In this document: positions 1 to 5,889 of the stretch, in pieces
How positions within the stretch are numbered: position 1 is the first letter of the stretch
Layout: each line of letters begins with the position of its first letter
Assembly (NCBI GenBank): GCA_900549755.1
Contig: URPQ01000068.1
Span: 1-8,880, forward strand
Direction: 5' to 3'
Origin: an uncultured Oscillospiraceae bacterium
Lineage (GTDB): Bacteria > Bacillota > Clostridia > Oscillospirales > Acutalibacteraceae
DNA length: 8,880 bases
Position numbers and translations under genes: made by a program
The notes under the pieces: model-generated
Seen by the model: only the letters and a program-made list of their open reading frames with translations
What the model was told of the DNA's origin: nothing
Databases searched by the model: none

Positions 1-846
1 ATCGTATGCCATTTCGCCCGCTTTTTTGCCTATGCTGTAGTAGTCGATTGAAAGGGTTGCAATGCCGCAGCCGTTGCAAATGCCCTTTTCACCCGCTATA
101 ACCGGAATTTTTGCAGGCTCTGCAATGTTGTTTATTATCTGCACGTTTGAAGCCATCGTGTTATCGGTAGGAACATAAAGTGCATCAACCTCGGCGCAGG
201 CGGTGGTTACAACCTGAGCTATATCGTTTGAATCGGCGCTGGTGTATTCCTTGGTTTCGATGCCGAGCTTTTTAAGATATTTAGTAATTTCGGTTGCCTG
301 ATATTTTGAGTTTGCCTCACCTGAGCAATAAAGTATGCCCACCTTTTTAGCGTTCGGCAGCAGTTCCTTGAACATTTCCGCCTGCTTATCAAGCGGCGCT
401 AAATCAGATGTGCCGGTTGCGTTAATGCCTGTCTTGCCTGTCCAATCCTTCAAATCAATTTCAAGGGCGGTTGCATAATCGGTTATTGAGGTGCCCACAA
501 TCGGAATACTCTCTGTTCCCGAAACAGCAGCCTGCAAGGCGCCTGTGGCGTTTGCAAATATAAGGTCAACCTTGCCTGATACAAACTGGTTTACTATTGT
601 GGTGCAGGTGGTTGATTCGCCGGCGGCGTTCTGCTCCTTAAATTCAACCTTATCGCCCAATTTTTCCGTAAGAGCGTCTTTAAAGCCTTTGGTCGCAGCG
701 TCAAGCGCTTCGTGCTGCGCCAACTGGCAAATACCTACGGTATATTTATCCTTTTCCTTTTTTTCTCCGCAGCCCGCGAACGATACGCTGAGTGCGGCAG
801 CGAGTGTAAGTGCTGTTGCCGCAGATAATATTTTTTTGATTTTCAT
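1..846 (-). CDS. ABC transporter substrate-binding lipoprotein (PF04392/TrpX-like), C-terminus outside window
   Basis: The reading frame runs from ATG at 846 to the left edge without a stop (282 codons), so the 3' end is missing; the family is usually about 320-340 residues. Residues 1-26 form a lipoprotein signal: MKIKK, a hydrophobic stretch, then lipobox FAGC with Cys26 as the lipidated residue, followed by a charged linker (GEKKEKDK). The mature part begins YTVGICQLAQHEALD, and later stretches such as DLIFANATGA, IPIVGTSITDY, KVGILYCSGEANS, ALYVPTDNTMAS and IPVIAGEKG match the two-lobed periplasmic-binding fold of the 'ABC transporter substrate-binding protein' family that includes TrpX. 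It should sit on the outer face of the membrane and deliver a small ligand, possibly an aromatic amino acid, to a permease and ATPase; those genes would be expected past position 1 (inference). The Shine-Dalgarno AAAGGAGA (856-863) is 9 nt before the ATG. No T-box leader is visible. The ligand is not determined. Confidence 0.9.
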   Translation of the reverse strand, partial: MKIKKILSAATALTLAAALSVSFAGCGEKKEKDKYTVGICQLAQHEALDAATKGFKDALTEKLGDKVEFKEQNAAGESTTCTTIVNQFVSGKVDLIFANATGALQAAVSGTESIPIVGTSITDYATALEIDLKDWTGKTGINATGTSDLAPLDKQAEMFKELLPNAKKVGILYCSGEANSKYQATEITKYLKKLGIETKEYTSADSNDIAQVVTTACAEVDALYVPTDNTMASNVQIINNIAEPAKIPVIAGEKGICNGCGIATLSIDYYSIGKKAGEMAYD

Positions 847-870
847 ATCAATCTATCTCCTTTGAATGAT

Positions 871-899
871 ATTATATCGCTTTAAAGCGATAAAGTCAA
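871..899 (-). promoter_or_regulatory. Sigma-A promoter of the ABC substrate-binding gene
   Basis: Read on the minus strand, TTGACT (894-899) and TATAAT (871-876) are separated by exactly 17 bp (877-893): a perfect -10 and a 5/6 -35. Transcription would start near 864, just ahead of the Shine-Dalgarno sequence at 856-863, giving a leader of only about 18 nt. Confidence 0.85.
875..892. promoter_or_regulatory. 18-bp perfect palindrome in the promoter spacer (likely operator)
   Basis: TATCGCTTTAAAGCGATA is a gap-free perfect palindrome. It fills the spacer between the -35 and -10 boxes and overlaps the -10 by two bases. A dimeric repressor bound here would block RNA polymerase. I do not recognise the motif as a named regulator site. 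Confidence 0.7.
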
Positions 900-944
900 G
901 CGCTTTTTTAAATATAATGCAAAAACAGCGGTAATAAGCGGATT

Positions 945-986
945 TCTACTGTCGGTAGAGTGATTTTCGGCAGCTCTACAAATGTA
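945..986. promoter_or_regulatory. Operator-like inverted repeats between the divergent promoters
   Basis: This stretch lies upstream of both divergent promoters, so neither predicted transcript contains it. It has TCTAC-N5-GTAGA (945-959), GTAGAG-N13-CTCTAC (955-960 with 974-979) and TACA-AA-TGTA (977-986). The last has the TACA-N2-TGTA core known for BlaI/MecI/CopY-type repressor sites. The arms are short, so function is uncertain. Confidence 0.35.
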
Positions 987-1021
987 TTTTTTGCAATAGA
1001 GTAAATAAATTCACATATAGC

Positions 1022-1051
1022 TTGAAAAAATACCGCCGAAAGCGTTATAAT
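1022..1051 (+). promoter_or_regulatory. Sigma-A promoter of degV
   Basis: TTGAAA (1022-1027) and TATAAT (1046-1051) are separated by 18 bp, and transcription would start near 1058. The Shine-Dalgarno AAAGGAGA (1072-1079) follows, 8 nt before the ATG when measured from AGGAG. Confidence 0.8.
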
Positions 1052-1066
1052 AGATACAGATAACGC
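1042..1066. promoter_or_regulatory. Inverted repeat over the degV -10 box and start site
   Basis: GCGTTAT (1042-1048) and ATAACGC (1060-1066) are perfect inverted arms 11 nt apart, centred about 18 bp from each other. They straddle the -10 hexamer and the expected transcription start. This is a reasonable place for a repressor site, but seven-base arms can also arise by chance. Confidence 0.35.
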
Positions 1067-1086
1067 AACGTAAAGGAGACTCTGCT

Positions 1087-1947
1087 ATGATTACGATTTT
1101 TACAGATACATCGGCAAACCTGCCGATTTCGCTTATACGCAAATATAATATTTCACTTTTGCCCTTTTCTTATACCGTGAACGGTAAAGATCTGCCGTAT
1201 GCCGACGAATGGGAAACGGGCGGTAAAAAATTTTATGACGCAATGCGAGAGGGCGCCGAAATTAAAACCTCAATGATAAACCCCGATATTATAAATTCCG
1301 GTTTCAGAAAAAGTCTCGAAAACGGGGACGACGTATTATATATAGGTATGTCGGGCGGGATAAGCGGAACTGCCCACAGCGCCGCAATGGTTGCCGAAGA
1401 ATTGCGCGAGGAGTTTCCCGAGCGCTTAATAGCCACAATAGATACCTACGCCGCCTCGCTCGGCGAGGGGCTGCTCGTTATACGCGCCGCCGAAATGCGT
1501 GACAGCGGAATTTCTTTTAAGGATATTGAAGCCTGCATTTTAGATGAACGCAACACCATGTGCCAGTATTTTACGGTTGACGATTTAAAATACCTTAAAA
1601 AAGGCGGAAGAATAAGCGGCACTGCCGCAACAATAGGCACGCTGCTCAACATAAAGCCGATTTTAAAGGGCGATGAAACGGGGCATATTATATCCTGCGG
1701 AAAGGCGCGCGGCAAAAAAGCGGCGCTTATTACGCTTGCCGAAAAATACGGTGCGCTTGCCGTCGATAAAAAGGCGGATATAGGCATTGCCCATGCCGAC
1801 GCGCCCGAGGACGCGGAAGCACTTGTTGCCCTGCTTAAAAAGCAAGGCTTTAGAGGTAATGTGCTTAACGTTTGCTATGAGCCTGTAACCGGTTCGCACG
1901 TAGGCCCCGGCACGGTGGCGCTTTTCTTCCCGGGAACGGAGAAGTAA
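1087..1947 (+). CDS. DegV family fatty-acid-binding protein (FakB-like)
   Basis: This 286-residue protein is the usual length for the DegV family. Family signatures are clear: the N-terminal TDTSANLP (residues 6-13), KTS (60-62), the glycine-rich SGGISGT (89-95), DDLKYLKKGGRIS (165-177) and NIKPIL (188-193). In characterised members (FakB) the protein binds one fatty acid in a deep pocket and presents its carboxylate to the kinase FakA, so that exogenous fatty acids enter phospholipid synthesis. The Ser/Thr residues of the KTS and SGGISGT segments are in positions typical of carboxylate binding. No FakA-type kinase gene is in the window, and DegV paralogues are common in Clostridia, so the exact ligand is unknown. 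The protein is cytoplasmic, with no signal peptide. It has its own promoter and a strong terminator, which suggests a single-gene transcript. The ATG at 1087 is fixed by a good Shine-Dalgarno sequence. Confidence 0.95.
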   Translation: MITIFTDTSANLPISLIRKYNISLLPFSYTVNGKDLPYADEWETGGKKFYDAMREGAEIKTSMINPDIINSGFRKSLENGDDVLYIGMSGGISGTAHSAAMVAEELREEFPERLIATIDTYAASLGEGLLVIRAAEMRDSGISFKDIEACILDERNTMCQYFTVDDLKYLKKGGRISGTAATIGTLLNIKPILKGDETGHIISCGKARGKKAALITLAEKYGALAVDKKADIGIAHADAPEDAEALVALLKKQGFRGNVLNVCYEPVTGSHVGPGTVALFFPGTEK

Positions 1948-2020
1948 TGCAATCGCGGCTGCTGCCCCAATTCTGCGGCTCTGCCTGTTAAAAGATAATC
2001 TGCTATAGCTGTAAAAGCTT

Positions 2021-2067
2021 ATGCACCCGAGGGTTAAACTGTAAACCCCCGGGTGCATATTTTATTT
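2021..2067 (+). terminator. Intrinsic terminator of degV, possibly bidirectional
   Basis: Arms 2021-2035 and 2044-2058 (ATGCACCCGAGGGTT and its complement) pair over 15 positions with one A-C mismatch and an 8-nt loop, followed by ATTTTATTT. It lies 73 nt after the degV stop. On the minus strand the hairpin is followed by a weaker AAGCTTTT, so it may also stop transcription from the convergent spoVAF-like gene, which ends at 2125. Confidence 0.85.
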
Positions 2068-2124
2068 CAAAGTAAAAATCAAAGCCGTATTTTACCGGCG
2101 CTGTTGACCGCCGCGCAGGTGTTT

Positions 2125-3519
2125 TCACTTCATAGGGAATCTTAAAAAGAACTCTGCAAAGCCCTTTAAATTAAAGGGGACAATGGGGTAAAGGTAATTT
2201 CTGCCCGAAAGGGTCTTAACGGAAAGCATACATATTATAATAAACACAAGCCCGCCTATAAATCCCCACAGCCCGAAAATTCCGCTTAAAATAAGCAGTA
2301 AAAGGCGCTCTAATTTCATAGCATAGCCCATTTCAAAGCTTGGGAGTGAAAAGCCCGCTATTGCGGTAAACGCCGTAATGAGTATAGCCTCGCCCGAAAA
2401 CCAGCCCGCCTTTACCGCGAATTCCGAAAGCAAAAGTCCACCTACCACGCCTAATGAATTTGAAAGCGCATCTGGCGTATTAAGGCTTGCAAGCCTGAGC
2501 CCATCCACCGCAAATTCAAGAATTAAAAGCTGGGCAAGCATTGGCACCTCGCCCGCCTTTTCGGGAATGAGCACGCCGAGACAATCGGGCACGGCGGCGG
2601 GATTTTTAACAATCAGCAAATAAAGCGGGGTTATAACCACGTTAAGCAGGGCTACCAGCATGCGTATAATTCTGATATAGCTTGCCACAACGGGCAGAAA
2701 ATAGTAGTCGTCGGTCTCACGGAAAAAGTCCGAAAAGGATATGGGAATTATCATAACCGCGGGGGAATTATCGGCTATAAGCGCAATTCTGCCGTCCAAC
2801 ACGCAGGCAGAGGCATAATCGGGGCGTTCGGTAAATTTAAACTTGGGGAACGGGTTGAAAAAAGCATTTTTCTGTAAACTTTCCGCCAGCGCCTCCTGCG
2901 TCATTGAAATTCCGCCCGCCTGTATTTCTGTCAGTCTCTGCCGCAAAATTTCAAGCACTCGCTTATCCGCCTTGCCGTCAATATAGGCTATGGAAATATC
3001 AAGCTTTGTTTCCCTGCCTATCTGCATATATTCCATACGCAGGCGGCTGTCGCGTATTCTGCGGCGGAGCATTGCCGTGTTCATAACAAGGGTTTCCACA
3101 AAGCCGTCGCGCGGGCCGCGCAGCGACCTGTCCTTTTGCGGCTCTTCCACCCCGCGCATTGGGTAGGTGCGCGTATCTACCAAAAGCGCGCCGCGTATGC
3201 CCTCAATTATAAGCACCGAAGGCCCCGAAAGCACTGCGGTTACAACCTCCTGCGCGGTATATGCCGCGTCGGTTTCAACATAGGGCAGCTTATTCTCGGC
3301 AAAGCGGCTCATATCGTCAACTCCCGCTATTTCTTCGGGGGTTTGCTTGTATAAAAATTCAAGTATCTTTTCGTAAACCTCGTCCTTTATAAATCCGTCT
3401 ATAAAGTAGAGCGCCGCGCGCCGTCCGCCTATTTTAAGCGGGCGTTTTATAATATCAAAGCTTTTATCGGGCTTAAGTTCATTGTCAATTTCCGCAATCC
3501 ATTCGTCGAAATCTTTCAA
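2125..3519 (-). CDS. spoVAF: Spore germination protein, GerA family, SpoVAF-like
   Basis: The 464-residue protein has the GerA-type architecture: a soluble N-terminal half (about 1-275) and a membrane C-terminal half. Hydrophobic segments lie at about 283-305, 354-370, 377-392 and 407-430. Several stretches resemble SpoVAF more than GerAA/GerBA: FDIIKRPLKIGG, AALYFIDGF, DTRTYPMRGVEEP, RGPRDGFVETL, RRRIRDSRLRMEYMQIG, NPFPK, LEFAVDGLRLASLNTP (about 335-350) and YLYPIVPFN near the end. In Bacillus, SpoVAF is made in the forespore and sits in the inner spore membrane, where it helps germination and dipicolinate release. Here no other spoVA or ger gene is adjacent, so the gene is an orphan. The start is TTG at 3519, the only ATG, GTG or TTG in frame between an upstream TAA (3568-3570) and residue 60 or beyond. 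The Shine-Dalgarno AAGGGTGAT (3526-3534) is 7 nt upstream and lies in the 3' arm of a terminator hairpin. GerA-family membership is near certain; the SpoVAF assignment is likely. Confidence 0.88.
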   Translation of the reverse strand: MKDFDEWIAEIDNELKPDKSFDIIKRPLKIGGRRAALYFIDGFIKDEVYEKILEFLYKQTPEEIAGVDDMSRFAENKLPYVETDAAYTAQEVVTAVLSGPSVLIIEGIRGALLVDTRTYPMRGVEEPQKDRSLRGPRDGFVETLVMNTAMLRRRIRDSRLRMEYMQIGRETKLDISIAYIDGKADKRVLEILRQRLTEIQAGGISMTQEALAESLQKNAFFNPFPKFKFTERPDYASACVLDGRIALIADNSPAVMIIPISFSDFFRETDDYYFLPVVASYIRIIRMLVALLNVVITPLYLLIVKNPAAVPDCLGVLIPEKAGEVPMLAQLLILEFAVDGLRLASLNTPDALSNSLGVVGGLLLSEFAVKAGWFSGEAILITAFTAIAGFSLPSFEMGYAMKLERLLLLILSGIFGLWGFIGGLVFIIICMLSVKTLSGRNYLYPIVPFNLKGFAEFFLRFPMK

Positions 3520-3569
3520 AAAAAAATCACCCTTCCGTCGGTTTATTTTTCCCGACGGAAGGGTGATTT
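3518..3569 (-). terminator. Intrinsic terminator of the oxidoreductase/TIM-barrel cluster
   Basis: Read on the minus strand, a perfect 18-bp stem (3552-3569 with 3524-3541) has a 10-nt loop and runs into nine consecutive T (3518-3526), three of them paired within the stem. It begins 31 nt after the restored stop of TIM-barrel protein 2, so it closes the catabolic cluster. The T-tract runs into the TTG start codon of the spoVAF-like gene. Confidence 0.93.
3526..3534 (-). promoter_or_regulatory. Ribosome binding site of spoVAF inside the terminator stem
   Basis: AAGGGTGAT on the minus strand resembles the extended Shine-Dalgarno AAGGAGGTGAT and is 7 nt before the TTG at 3519. All nine bases lie in the 3' arm of the 18-bp hairpin, so the site would be paired and inaccessible in any RNA that also carries the 5' arm. 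Confidence 0.6.
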
Positions 3570-3573
3570 ATGT
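3544..3573 (-). promoter_or_regulatory. Possible forespore (sigma-F/sigma-G type) promoter of spoVAF
   Basis: On the minus strand, GGGAAAAATA (3544-3553) fits the forespore -10 pattern GGNNANAMTA. ACATA (3569-3573), 15 bp upstream, matches GYATA at four of five bases. Transcription would start near the 3' arm of the terminator hairpin, so the transcript would lack the 5' arm. Short degenerate motifs make this a hypothesis, but the known forespore control of spoVAF supports it. Confidence 0.4.
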
Positions 3574-3600
3574 GTTACTTATGCTGTGCCGAATTTTTAA

Positions 3601-4417
3601 TTAAAAAATCGACTTTAAGTATTCAATGCTGGTCTTAGCGCACTCAAGCGGGGTTTTTACCCATGCTGGGCTGATCCTGCTCAACTACTACCCACTTTGC
3701 ATTAACTTCCTTGCAGGCTTCAAGTATTGCCGGGAAGTTCTGAAGACCCGAGCCTACCGGACGGAACTCAAAGGTACCCGAGGCTTCCTTTTTCTTGCTT
3801 TCATCATTACCGATAAGCGCGTACATATTGCCGCCCTTAGTACCTGCAAAGTCCTTTAAGTGAACAATTTCAATTCTGCCGTTGTACTTGCGTACAAAGT
3901 CAGCCGGATTTTCGCCGCCCACATTTACCCAGCAGGTATCAAGCTGAGTTGATAAAAGCTCGGGTGAAATCGCCTTATAGAGCAGGTCAAGCTTATACTC
4001 GCCGTCAAACTTTTCAAATTCAAAATCGTGGTTGTGGTAGCAAAGCTTCATACCGTGCTTATTTGCAAGCTCGCCGAACTTTTTAACATTCTCATAAAAC
4101 TCGGCGTTTTTCTCGCCGCCTGCAAGATATTCCGCGTTTATCCACGGAATAACAATATACTTGCAGCCTATTTCGGCGTATGTCTTAAAGGTTTCGTCGC
4201 CCTTTTTAAGCTCATCATAGGGAACGTGTGCGGAAATGGGGGTAACGCCGGCATCAGCGCACATTTTCTTTACTTCCTCGGCGGTGTGACCGAAAAGGCC
4301 GGCAAATTCAACGCCGTCATACCCGAAGGACTTAACCTTTTTAAGAGTGCCGGCAAAATCTGCCTCCATGTCGTCTCTTACCGAATAAAGCTGTAAAGCA
4401 ATAGGAAAATTATACAT
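3601..4417 (-). CDS. Xylose-isomerase-like TIM-barrel protein 2 (sugar isomerase/epimerase), frameshifted near the C-terminus
   Basis: This is an AP-endonuclease-2/xylose-isomerase-like TIM barrel (PF01261). Frame 1 gives 257 residues ending at TGA 3644-3646, just after VVVEQDQPSMGKNP. A one-base shift continues the protein as ECAKTSIEYLKSIF to TAA at 3601-3603, giving the expected 271 residues and the family ending GKTPLECAK. The A5 run at 3654-3658 (four A would restore the frame) is the likely indel. Probable metal and substrate residues lie in YHNHDFEF (127-134), QLDTCW (158-163), VHLKDF (185-190) and VVEQD (244-248). Relatives act as sugar or inosose isomerases, epimerases or dehydratases in the cytoplasm. 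The ATG at 4417 follows the Shine-Dalgarno AAGGAG by 9 nt, and the gene lies 47 nt after oxidoreductase C. The lost tail is only the last helix, so this is a minor defect or an assembly error. The substrate is unknown. Confidence 0.88.
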
Positions 4418-4464
4418 AACAATTTACTCCTTAACAAATTGAAAGTTAATCCGGTTTATTTTAA

Positions 4465-5619
4465 TTAAACTTCCGGAATTTCAATTTCTACTTCGTGGCC
4501 GCAATCGCTTGAACGCTGAATACCGTCAAGTATAGCCTGGTTGTAGATAATCTGGCTGGTCGGAACAGGAGCCTCGCTGCCGGTGATAACCGCATTGAGG
4601 AAGGAGCGGATCTTGCGGTCAAACAGATCAGGTGTAGCGGGCAGCAGCGGTACAACGGTCTCAACAGGCTCGCCTGCAACGTCATGATAAATAGTCATAG
4701 GCTTATTGAAAGAGCCGTTCCAGCAATCGGTTGACGGAATACGGAGAGAGCCCTTAGTACCCATAATAATGGTGTCTCCGGGAGTGTCAAGGTGCATATA
4801 CCACGCAATGCGGAAGTCAAGGATTATGCCACCCTCAAGACGGATATAAGCGGAAGCAAAATCGTCAACGCTGAACTTCTTAGCGCACTCGGGCTTGCCT
4901 ACCTGAGCATAAGCCTCGGGGGTGGTGCCGAAATAATCGGTAGCGGTACCGGTAACGGTTAAGGGCTTCGGGTTGCCGAGAGCGTTCATAACCAGGTCGA
5001 TTGAATAGCAGCCGATATCGCCGAGAGCGCCGAGACCTGCCTTATCGTTCTCAATAAAGGTTTCTGACCAGCTTACCGGAATACCGTGTCTGCGGCCGCC
5101 GCCTGTCTGAACATAGTAAATTCTGCCGAGCTCGCCCGACTGAACTATCTTCTTAATCATCTGCATATTAGCGTCAAAACGGGGCTGGAAGCCTACGGAA
5201 ACGATCTTGCCGCTCTTCTTTTCAGCCTCGCGGATAGCTACTGCTTCTTCAAGAGTAACAGTCATCGGTTTTTCAAGAAGAACCGGAAGACCGTGCTCAA
5301 GCGCGTAAATTGTGCATTCCGCATGGGTGCGGTTGTAGGTGCAAACGCTTACCGCGTCAAGGTTCATGGTGTCAATCATTTCCTTGTAATCGGTGAACGC
5401 CTTAGCCTCTACCTCGTTATCCTTGAAAAACTTTTCAGCCTTTCCGGGTATTAAGTCGGCGCCGGCTACTACCTCAACATCGGGCTGCTTTTTGTAGCTT
5501 GCAATGTGTGAGCCTGCAATTCCGCCCGTACCGATTATACCGATACGCAGCTTGCGGTCACTTTTAACCTCGCCCTGAGCGTTCTGATTGCTTGTGAAAT
5601 TGTTCATGTCAAGTGCCAT
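4465..5619 (-). CDS. Oxidoreductase C, Gfo/Idh/MocA family
   Basis: This 384-residue NAD(P)-dependent dehydrogenase has an N-terminal Rossmann fold with dinucleotide motif GIIGTGGIAG (27-36). The acidic residue in GADLIPGK (D55) points to NAD. EKP (116-118) carries the catalytic lysine, and the C-terminal alpha/beta domain includes the GDIGCYSID segment (200-208). In many members this last motif reads D-x-G-x-H; here Tyr205 follows Cys204 and no His is present. Such enzymes oxidise or reduce a ring hydroxyl of sugars, inositols or glycosides. About 22 polar residues precede the Rossmann strand, a mild extension with no signal peptide. The start ATG is supported by GGAGG (5628-5632), 8 nt away. 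TIM-barrel protein 2 follows after 47 nt, so the two are co-transcribed. The gene follows a 306-bp gap containing a hairpin array and a likely promoter of its own. Confidence 0.92.
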   Translation of the reverse strand: MALDMNNFTSNQNAQGEVKSDRKLRIGIIGTGGIAGSHIASYKKQPDVEVVAGADLIPGKAEKFFKDNEVEAKAFTDYKEMIDTMNLDAVSVCTYNRTHAECTIYALEHGLPVLLEKPMTVTLEEAVAIREAEKKSGKIVSVGFQPRFDANMQMIKKIVQSGELGRIYYVQTGGGRRHGIPVSWSETFIENDKAGLGALGDIGCYSIDLVMNALGNPKPLTVTGTATDYFGTTPEAYAQVGKPECAKKFSVDDFASAYIRLEGGIILDFRIAWYMHLDTPGDTIIMGTKGSLRIPSTDCWNGSFNKPMTIYHDVAGEPVETVVPLLPATPDLFDRKIRSFLNAVITGSEAPVPTSQIIYNQAILDGIQRSSDCGHEVEIEIPEV

Positions 5620-5645
5620 TTTTTATTCCTCCAAAAAATGTTATA

Positions 5646-5664
5646 TTCAGGCTTAAGCCGAATT
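5646..5664. promoter_or_regulatory. Quasi-palindrome at the expected start site of oxidoreductase C
   Basis: GGCTTAAGCC (5650-5659) is a perfect 10-bp palindrome flanked by ATTC and GAAT, making a 19-bp near-palindrome with one extra base. It lies at about +1 relative to the promoter at 5663-5691 and could be an operator. Evidence is positional only. Confidence 0.35.
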
Positions 5665-5691
5665 TATATTAATGCCTGCCGAACAATTCAA
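5663..5691 (-). promoter_or_regulatory. Likely sigma-A promoter of oxidoreductase C
   Basis: On the minus strand, TTGAAT (5686-5691) and TATAAA (5663-5668) are exactly 17 bp apart. Transcription would start near 5656, leaving a leader of about 37 nt. The -35 box lies inside one arm of the first hairpin of the array, so oxidoreductase C and TIM-barrel protein 2 could be transcribed separately from the upstream genes. Confidence 0.55.
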
Positions 5692-5735
5692 AAGTACATT
5701 AATCAAGCATGTTGGTATAAACTTTTGAATTGTTC
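5681..5735. repeat. Intergenic inverted repeat 1 (15-bp arms)
   Basis: GAACAATTCAAAAGT (5681-5695) and its exact complement (5721-5735) flank a 25-nt loop. This is the widest loop of the six repeats in the gap. Neither strand has a terminator T-tract after it. Confidence 0.9.
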
Positions 5736-5737
5736 AG

Positions 5738-5777
5738 GTGCAAGGTTTTTGCGCAATTTTGCGAAAAAACCTTGCAC
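5738..5777. repeat. Intergenic inverted repeat 2 (13-bp arms plus inner stem)
   Basis: GTGCAAGGTTTTT (5738-5750) pairs perfectly with 5765-5777. Inside, after one G-A mismatch, CGCAA (5752-5756) can pair with TTGCG (5759-5763). The result is a long, nearly continuous hairpin. It starts 2 nt from repeat 1 and directly abuts repeat 3. Confidence 0.92.
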
Positions 5778-5810
5778 TTTAAAAAGAATCACATTTTGAT
5801 TCTTTTTAAA
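5778..5810. repeat. Intergenic inverted repeat 3 (14-bp arms)
   Basis: TTTAAAAAGAATCA (5778-5791) and its exact complement (5797-5810) enclose the 5-nt loop CATTT. The 27 nt after it (5811-5837) form no strong repeat and are the only sizeable gap in the array. Confidence 0.92.
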
Positions 5811-5837
5811 ATCAGGCGACAATCAATGGATACTGAC

Positions 5838-5859
5838 GGTCAAAACAAAGGTTTTGACC
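5838..5859. repeat. Intergenic inverted repeat 4 (9-bp arms)
   Basis: GGTCAAAAC (5838-5846) and GTTTTGACC (5851-5859) enclose the 4-nt loop AAAG. It is the shortest of the six and lies 1 nt from repeat 5. Confidence 0.85.
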
Positions 5860-5860
5860 C

Positions 5861-5889
5861 ATAAAATCGAGATTTTAACTCGATTTTAT
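5861..5889. repeat. Intergenic inverted repeat 5 (11-bp arms)
   Basis: ATAAAATCGAG (5861-5871) and its exact complement (5879-5889) enclose a 7-nt A/T loop. It abuts repeat 6 with no spacer. Confidence 0.88.

Noticed and set aside
491..865. Open frame on the plus strand opposite the ABC substrate-binding gene
   Set aside because: The minus-strand frame has a clear lipoprotein signal, family motifs, Shine-Dalgarno and promoter. The plus-strand translation is a low-complexity shadow with no recognisable domain or start signal.
847..1086. T-box or other riboswitch ahead of the TrpX-like gene
   Set aside because: The predicted transcript leader is only about 18 nt, too short for a T-box or riboswitch, and no T-box sequence or leader terminator is present.
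1663..2058. Minus-strand frame over the end of degV and its terminator
   Set aside because: It runs through the terminator hairpin, lacks a Shine-Dalgarno sequence and encodes an Arg- and Ala-rich shadow of degV.
3644..3660. Programmed -1 ribosomal frameshift at the A-rich run in TIM-barrel protein 2
   Set aside because: The frame needed to restore the conserved tail is +1, not -1, and the codon phase gives T_AAA_AAC, which would not allow a good -1 tandem slip. A one-base indel is simpler.
4451..4476. Small hairpin between oxidoreductase C and TIM-barrel protein 2
   Set aside because: It has about eight base pairs interrupted by a 3-nt bulge and overlaps the stop codon; too weak to call a terminator or regulatory element.
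5738..5810. Intrinsic terminators after TIM-barrel protein 1
   Set aside because: The stems are strong, but no T-tract follows any of them on the minus strand; the T-rich parts are inside the arms.
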